DNA from: Pusillimonas sp. UBA3987
GTDB taxonomy: Bacteria; Pseudomonadota; Gammaproteobacteria; Burkholderiales; Burkholderiaceae_B
Length of the DNA stretch: 64,000 nucleotides
Reading direction: 5' to 3'
Assembly (NCBI GenBank): GCA_002384935.1
Contig: DGCD01000017.1
Span: 136,778-200,777 of the forward strand
Part shown: positions 60,212 to 64,000 of the stretch, piece after piece
Numbering within the stretch: the first letter of the stretch is position 1
Layout: every line of letters starts with the position of its first letter
The notes under the pieces: model-generated
Told to the model about the DNA's origin: nothing
Seen by the model: only the letters and a program-made list of their open reading frames with translations
The model's database searches: none
Made by a program: the position numbers and the translations under genes

Positions 60212-61810
60212 ATGTACGCACCCTACCGCTTTTTTCGCCTGTTTGCGTTTACTGGATTAAACGCCCTTGCAGGCATCGGCACTTGCGCTTTGGCAGCACC
60301 GCCTCAATTGATATTGGGCGCTTCCCCCAGCGATGATGTCATCGCCATGGCGCAAGCCGACCCAAGCAAGGCCATCAACGCATTGCCGGAAATCGTCGAA
60401 CGCATTATGGAGCGAAGCGGTGTGCCAGGAATGGCCGTGGCGGTCGTGCACGACAATGAAGTGTTGTTTCGCCAGGGCTTTGGCGTTCGCGAGGTTGGCA
60501 AAGTTGAACCTGTTAATGAAGATACCGTCTTCATGCTGGCCTCGTTGACGAAATCATTAACGGCCTCTCTGATTGCCACACAGGTAACGCAAGGGAAGGT
60601 GAACTGGACCGACCCTGTTGTTCAGCACTTGCCCACACTTCGGCTGAAAGACGCTTACGTTACCGAACATGCAACCATTGGCGACTTCATGGCGCATCGC
60701 ACAGGCCTGCCGTTTGCCGCAGGCGATGCACTGGAAGATTTGGGATACAACCGCAACGACATTCTTGAAAAGCTTCACCTGCTCGAGCTGAATCCGTTCA
60801 GGTCTTCCTACGCTTACGCCAATTTCGGCACAACGACAGCCGGGCAAGCCGTTGCGGCGGCCAGCGGCCAGTCCTACGAGGCACTGTTGAAAGCTGACTT
60901 GTTTTTGCCGTTGGGCATGAATGCATCAAGCGCCCGACACAAAGACTATCTGGCTCAAGACAACCGCGCCGCCCTGCATGCATTAGCCAACGGAGATTTC
61001 AAACCGCTGTACGAGCGCGATCCCGACGCCCAGGCGCCGGCCGGCGGCGTTTCGTCCAGCATAAAGGACATGTCGCAATGGTTGAGGTTTTTACTGGGCA
61101 ACGGTCAGTTCGACGGGAAAACAATCGCATCAGAAAAAGCCTTGACTCCAGCCATGAGCCTTCAGACAATCACAACTCAGGTGGCAAATGACACGTCACG
61201 CCCAAGTGCCTATGGCTTTGGCTTTGACTACGGAATCAACGCGAATGGCCGCACGACAATAAGCCATTCCGGCGCCTTCCTACTGGGCACCGGAACGCAT
61301 TTTCGCATCGTGCCATCGGCCGATCTTGGCATTGTTGTTTTAACCAATGCCAGCCCGGTCGGCGCCGCCGAGGCGATCGCAGCCGAATTTATCGATCTTG
61401 TTTCTTACGGTGAAATCACACGTGACTGGTATGCCGGCTACAACCACGTCTTATCGGGTATGTTTGAACCCATTGGTGATTTGGTTGGCGAAGCTGCACC
61501 AACCGAACCCAAGCCCGCCATGCCCCTGAACGAGTATGCCGGCCGGTTTGATAACGGCTATTTTGGCTCGGCCCGCATTCAATCGAATAATAACCAACTG
61601 ACCATCGCGTTGGGGCCCAAACCACTCATTTACTCTTTAACCCACTGGAGCGGCAATACCTTTGCCATAAAACCCTTCAGTGAAAATGAGCCTGCAGGCT
61701 CGATTTCATCGGTTGAGTTTCATGATGAAAAAGGCACGATAACCGGATTCACTGTGAATTATCTTAACCGCTACAAGCAGGGCCGCTGGACAAAGCGGTA
61801 CGACAATTAA
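60212..61810 (+). CDS. Exported beta-lactamase-family serine hydrolase
   Basis: 532 residues from ATG 60212. A signal peptide (about 1-30, cleavage LAA-P) shows export to the periplasm. The catalytic domain (about 55-380) has the SxxK motif ASLTKSLTAS, then YAYANFGTT with YxN. A third KTG-like element was not clearly assigned. An extra C-terminal domain (about 420-530) of beta-rich sequence is present, as in DUF3471-containing hydrolases. It probably hydrolyses an ester before uptake or oxidation. It stops 4 bases into the convergent kinase gene. Confidence 0.87.
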   Translation: MYAPYRFFRLFAFTGLNALAGIGTCALAAPPQLILGASPSDDVIAMAQADPSKAINALPEIVERIMERSGVPGMAVAVVHDNEVLFRQGFGVREVGKVEPVNEDTVFMLASLTKSLTASLIATQVTQGKVNWTDPVVQHLPTLRLKDAYVTEHATIGDFMAHRTGLPFAAGDALEDLGYNRNDILEKLHLLELNPFRSSYAYANFGTTTAGQAVAAASGQSYEALLKADLFLPLGMNASSARHKDYLAQDNRAALHALANGDFKPLYERDPDAQAPAGGVSSSIKDMSQWLRFLLGNGQFDGKTIASEKALTPAMSLQTITTQVANDTSRPSAYGFGFDYGINANGRTTISHSGAFLLGTGTHFRIVPSADLGIVVLTNASPVGAAEAIAAEFIDLVSYGEITRDWYAGYNHVLSGMFEPIGDLVGEAAPTEPKPAMPLNEYAGRFDNGYFGSARIQSNNNQLTIALGPKPLIYSLTHWSGNTFAIKPFSENEPAGSISSVEFHDEKGTITGFTVNYLNRYKQGRWTKRYDN

Positions 61811-63885
61811 CAGTTGATTGCCAACGCAACAACCGCCACCAGTTTTTCGCGGCGATACGGCTTATGCAAAACGGGGCCTTCCAAACCGAACTGACCAAAC
61901 TCGGTATAGATATCGTGTCCGGCATAACCAGTGGTGTAAAGGACTTTCAATCCGGATCTTAGTGTACAAGCCTGTTCAACAAACTCACGCACACTCATCC
62001 CGGGCATCAGGATGTCGGTGAATAATAAATCGCATGCCTGCCCGCCCTGCAAAAGCTCAATGGCCCTTTCAGGCGTTTGAGCTGACTCAACATCATAGCC
62101 CTCAGATATCAAGACACTTTCAACATAATGCAGCACATCCGGATCATCCTCAACGACCAGAATCGCGCCTCGCACGTCTGCAGCCGTTTCGGGCAACACA
62201 GGGGGTATGGTTTCGTGAATTGAAGCATCGTCGGGTGCATCGGGAAGATAAAGCGTAAATTTTGCCCCCTGTCCTGGCTCGGATTCGACACCAACGTGTC
62301 CGCCCGACTGGAGTGCAAAACCAAGCACCATGGCCAACCCCAGTCCAGACCCCTGACCTTCGGACTTAGTCGTGAAAAAAGGTTCGAACACATGGGGCAA
62401 GTCGTCTCTGGCAACCCCTGGACCCGTATCGGATACAGATAACGCAACATAGCTTCCCGGGACAAGCGTCTGGTCGACTTGCATATCCTCGACGGTCTGC
62501 TCAACCTGCACCCTATATGCTGAAATCGTAAGCGCACCCCCTGCAGCCATTGCGTCACGCGCATTAACAACCAAATTCAACAGGGCATTATCAAGCTGCC
62601 CCGCATCGACCACTACAGTCGGAAGTCGTTCAGAAAAATCCAGATGAATTTGAATACGTGTACCCAGCACATTTTCCAGCAGCGGCAGCATGCCGCGCAC
62701 CCGTTCTTCGATATCCATAGGTTCCGGCTCAAGCGGCTGACGGCGAGCCACTGCAAGCAAATGCCGCGTTAACTCCGCTCCCTTGTCCGCAGCTTGCAAA
62801 ACCATATTGGCCAAGGTAACCAAACGAGGATCATGTTGTACCTGTTCCGACAACAACTGGGCATTACCCAATATCACTGTTAAAAGATTATTAAAGTCGT
62901 GCGCCACGCCACCGGTTAACTGACCGAGCGACTCCAAACGCTGTGTTCGCTGTATTTGCTCTTCCAGCCGGATCTGGCGTGACCGGTCAGTCAGGCCACC
63001 CACCATGCGTTTAGCCTTGCCGTTTTCATCGCGAAGAATGTGCGCCTGGTCATCAACATGAAGCCAGTGCCCGCTACCATGTCGAAGCCGATATCTAATG
63101 AAGCGAATCTGCACATCCGATTGCAAATCATGTTCAAGTGATTCAAGCACCCGAGCGCGATCCTCGGGATGCAATATCTCACGCCACAACAAACCTACTT
63201 CGGCGGACGAAGGCAGAGGGTGTCCCAGCACAGGCACCCAGCCTGCACTGACCCAATAGCAATTAGTGGCAATATCCCAATCCCAGGCAACATCCGTTGT
63301 TGCTTGCGCAAGCAACCGAAAACGCTCTTCACTCTTTCGAAGCGCCGTCTCGACGCGCTCGCGTTTTTCAATGTCCTGCCGCAAAACCTGGTTCACACAT
63401 TCAAGCTCAGCTGATTTTTCCTCTAGCTTGCGCACCAGGGTATGGCTATACAACTTGAATAAAGGTTCATTCTCATAGCGCGCCAGTGCCGCCTGATCCG
63501 ACGGCCGCTTAACCGAGCCACGCTCAAGCACCTTGCGCACCATCAGTAAAACAACATCGGGTTCAGTTGGCTTCAACAGGAACTCGTCGCAGCCAAGGTC
63601 CCGAGCCAACTTTTCGTCTTCCGGCTGAGTATAGGTGGCGGTATAAACAATAAAAGGGATAGACCGCAAGACGGAATCACTTTTCCAGGCCTGCAACAGT
63701 GCATACCCATCCATTTGAGGCATCAGCAAATCGGAAATAATAATGTCGGGAGGTGCTCCCTGTGCTTTTTCAAGTGCGATTGCGCCGTTGGATGCCACTA
63801 TCGCCTGATGCCCACCGGCCTCAAGCAGTGTACGCAAGTAACAAACGTTCTCTTCCTTGTCGTCAACAACCAGAACCCGAGCCAC
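61807..63885 (-). CDS. Hybrid sensor histidine kinase (REC-PAS-HisKA-HATPase-REC)
   Basis: 692 residues from GTG 63885, chosen because AGGAGG lies 5 nt upstream and VLVVDD follows at once; the frame to 63966 overlaps the neighbour's receiver domain. Domains in order are receiver (DLLMPQMDG phospho-Asp about 56), PAS, PAC (GHWLHVDDQ), HisKA with phospho-His in GGVAHDFNNLLTVIL, HATPase_c (NLVVNARDAM, DTGPGV, GSGLGLAMVLGF) and a C-terminal receiver (LFTDILMPG). It is cytosolic, without membrane segments. It is probably a component of a phosphorelay with the gene to its right. Confidence 0.93.
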   Translation of the reverse strand: MARVLVVDDKEENVCYLRTLLEAGGHQAIVASNGAIALEKAQGAPPDIIISDLLMPQMDGYALLQAWKSDSVLRSIPFIVYTATYTQPEDEKLARDLGCDEFLLKPTEPDVVLLMVRKVLERGSVKRPSDQAALARYENEPLFKLYSHTLVRKLEEKSAELECVNQVLRQDIEKRERVETALRKSEERFRLLAQATTDVAWDWDIATNCYWVSAGWVPVLGHPLPSSAEVGLLWREILHPEDRARVLESLEHDLQSDVQIRFIRYRLRHGSGHWLHVDDQAHILRDENGKAKRMVGGLTDRSRQIRLEEQIQRTQRLESLGQLTGGVAHDFNNLLTVILGNAQLLSEQVQHDPRLVTLANMVLQAADKGAELTRHLLAVARRQPLEPEPMDIEERVRGMLPLLENVLGTRIQIHLDFSERLPTVVVDAGQLDNALLNLVVNARDAMAAGGALTISAYRVQVEQTVEDMQVDQTLVPGSYVALSVSDTGPGVARDDLPHVFEPFFTTKSEGQGSGLGLAMVLGFALQSGGHVGVESEPGQGAKFTLYLPDAPDDASIHETIPPVLPETAADVRGAILVVEDDPDVLHYVESVLISEGYDVESAQTPERAIELLQGGQACDLLFTDILMPGMSVREFVEQACTLRSGLKVLYTTGYAGHDIYTEFGQFGLEGPVLHKPYRREKLVAVVALAINC

Positions 63886-64000
63886 ATTGGCCTCCTGGTG
63901 CAGCAAGGCCGCAATAAGCCTCAACCTGTGCCACAAAAGTTGCCGGATCGATTGGCTTTTCAACATACCCCTTACAACCGGACCCGATTGCCCGTTCGCG
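63863..64000 (-). CDS. Receiver-domain protein, 3' end only (runs off the window)
   Basis: 45 codons are visible from the window edge to TGA 63863. They include KGYVEKPIDPATFVAQVEAY, where the Lys-Pro of the response-regulator receiver fold is present, then GLAAPGG and a Cys/Gly-rich tail ending GSGSGC. It overlaps the start of the hybrid kinase gene by 23 nt, so the two are cotranscribed and likely act together. The 5' part is beyond the window. Confidence 0.8.
   Translation of the reverse strand, partial: RERAIGSGCKGYVEKPIDPATFVAQVEAYCGLAAPGGQCGSGSGC

Noticed and set aside
63886..63966. Longer start for the hybrid kinase at 63966
   Set aside because: The extra 27 codons overlap the receiver-domain gene and have no domain. 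AGGAGG upstream of GTG 63885 is a strong ribosome site.

Overview
The window looks like a Burkholderiales chromosome, most likely Alcaligenaceae (Bordetella/Achromobacter/Pusillimonas type). The evidence is a Burkholderiales-type porin, the qor-tpiA-secG-tRNA-Leu block, a Tat-exported dipeptide-type binding protein, and two separate stretches of ordinary chromosomal genes (about 13.5-20.5 kb and 39.2-64 kb). Into this are set two foreign segments rich in metal-resistance genes. These look gammaproteobacterial in content, but no composition analysis or database search was possible here.

Region 1 (1-13.47 kb) is the right-hand part of an integrative island. Its mobility module on the minus strand is gmtY-gmtZ-gmtX-VPA1267-like-RecD-like helicase, with every junction overlapping or nearly so. 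I recognise it as a Gamma-Mobile-Trio module. To its left on the plus strand lies a metal and thiol stress set: a CDF-like transporter, LspA, CzcD-like CDF, an ACR3/BASS-type permease, a DsbA-like protein, a CtaG-like gene broken by an in-frame TAG, and a SCO-type copper chaperone. Region 2 (13.5-20.5 kb) is host DNA: a porin, and a Fur-box-preceded operon of imelysin, di-heme oxidoreductase, second imelysin and DUF1513 propeller.

Region 3 (20.5-39.29 kb) is a decayed integrative element sitting at the 3' end of tRNA-Leu(GAG). A tRNA 3'-end remnant and a displaced terminator mark its left end. A truncated DUF4102-type integrase marks its right end. Both ends carry GTACCCAAA-type repeats with the same 12-bp period. 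Inside are MobC-like and TrbM-like transfer remnants, a nest of IS elements (IS21-type cut by IS3, and IS110 cutting both copA and the integrase), a propeller fragment with a c-type cytochrome, a broken copAB pair, an APC permease, and the most unusual locus of the window.

That locus (25.7-34.6 kb) is a tightly coupled minus-strand operon encoding a complex I-like membrane arm (NuoA, H, J, K, L, M, N) with no NADH module (no NuoE, F or G) and no NuoI. NuoB and NuoD are replaced by one chimeric protein: a NuoB-like domain without the Fe-S cysteines, two CPMHP...CPKCGM heavy-metal-binding domains, a 45-residue segment holding 20 histidines, and a NuoD-like domain without the quinone-site HPxxHG. 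The charged residues of the antiporter-like subunits look intact. I infer a metal-responsive or metal-driven ion-translocating complex derived from complex I. Its function is unknown to me.

Region 4 (39.3-64 kb) is host DNA: secG, tpiA, qor, tRNA-Ser, a parvulin, then a long minus-strand cluster (two phytoene-desaturase-like flavoenzymes, a cyclase-family hydrolase, a complete peptide-type ABC importer, a thiolase, and a persulfide dioxygenase-rhodanese fusion) that looks like an uncharacterised catabolic locus. It is followed by a 1-Cys peroxiredoxin, a GGDEF-EAL protein with a degenerate GGDEF, and a LysR-controlled aromatic oxidation set (flavin hydroxylase, Rieske oxygenase, periplasmic serine hydrolase). 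The window ends with a hybrid histidine kinase and the 3' end of a receiver-domain gene. No CRISPR array, rRNA or riboswitch was recognised.
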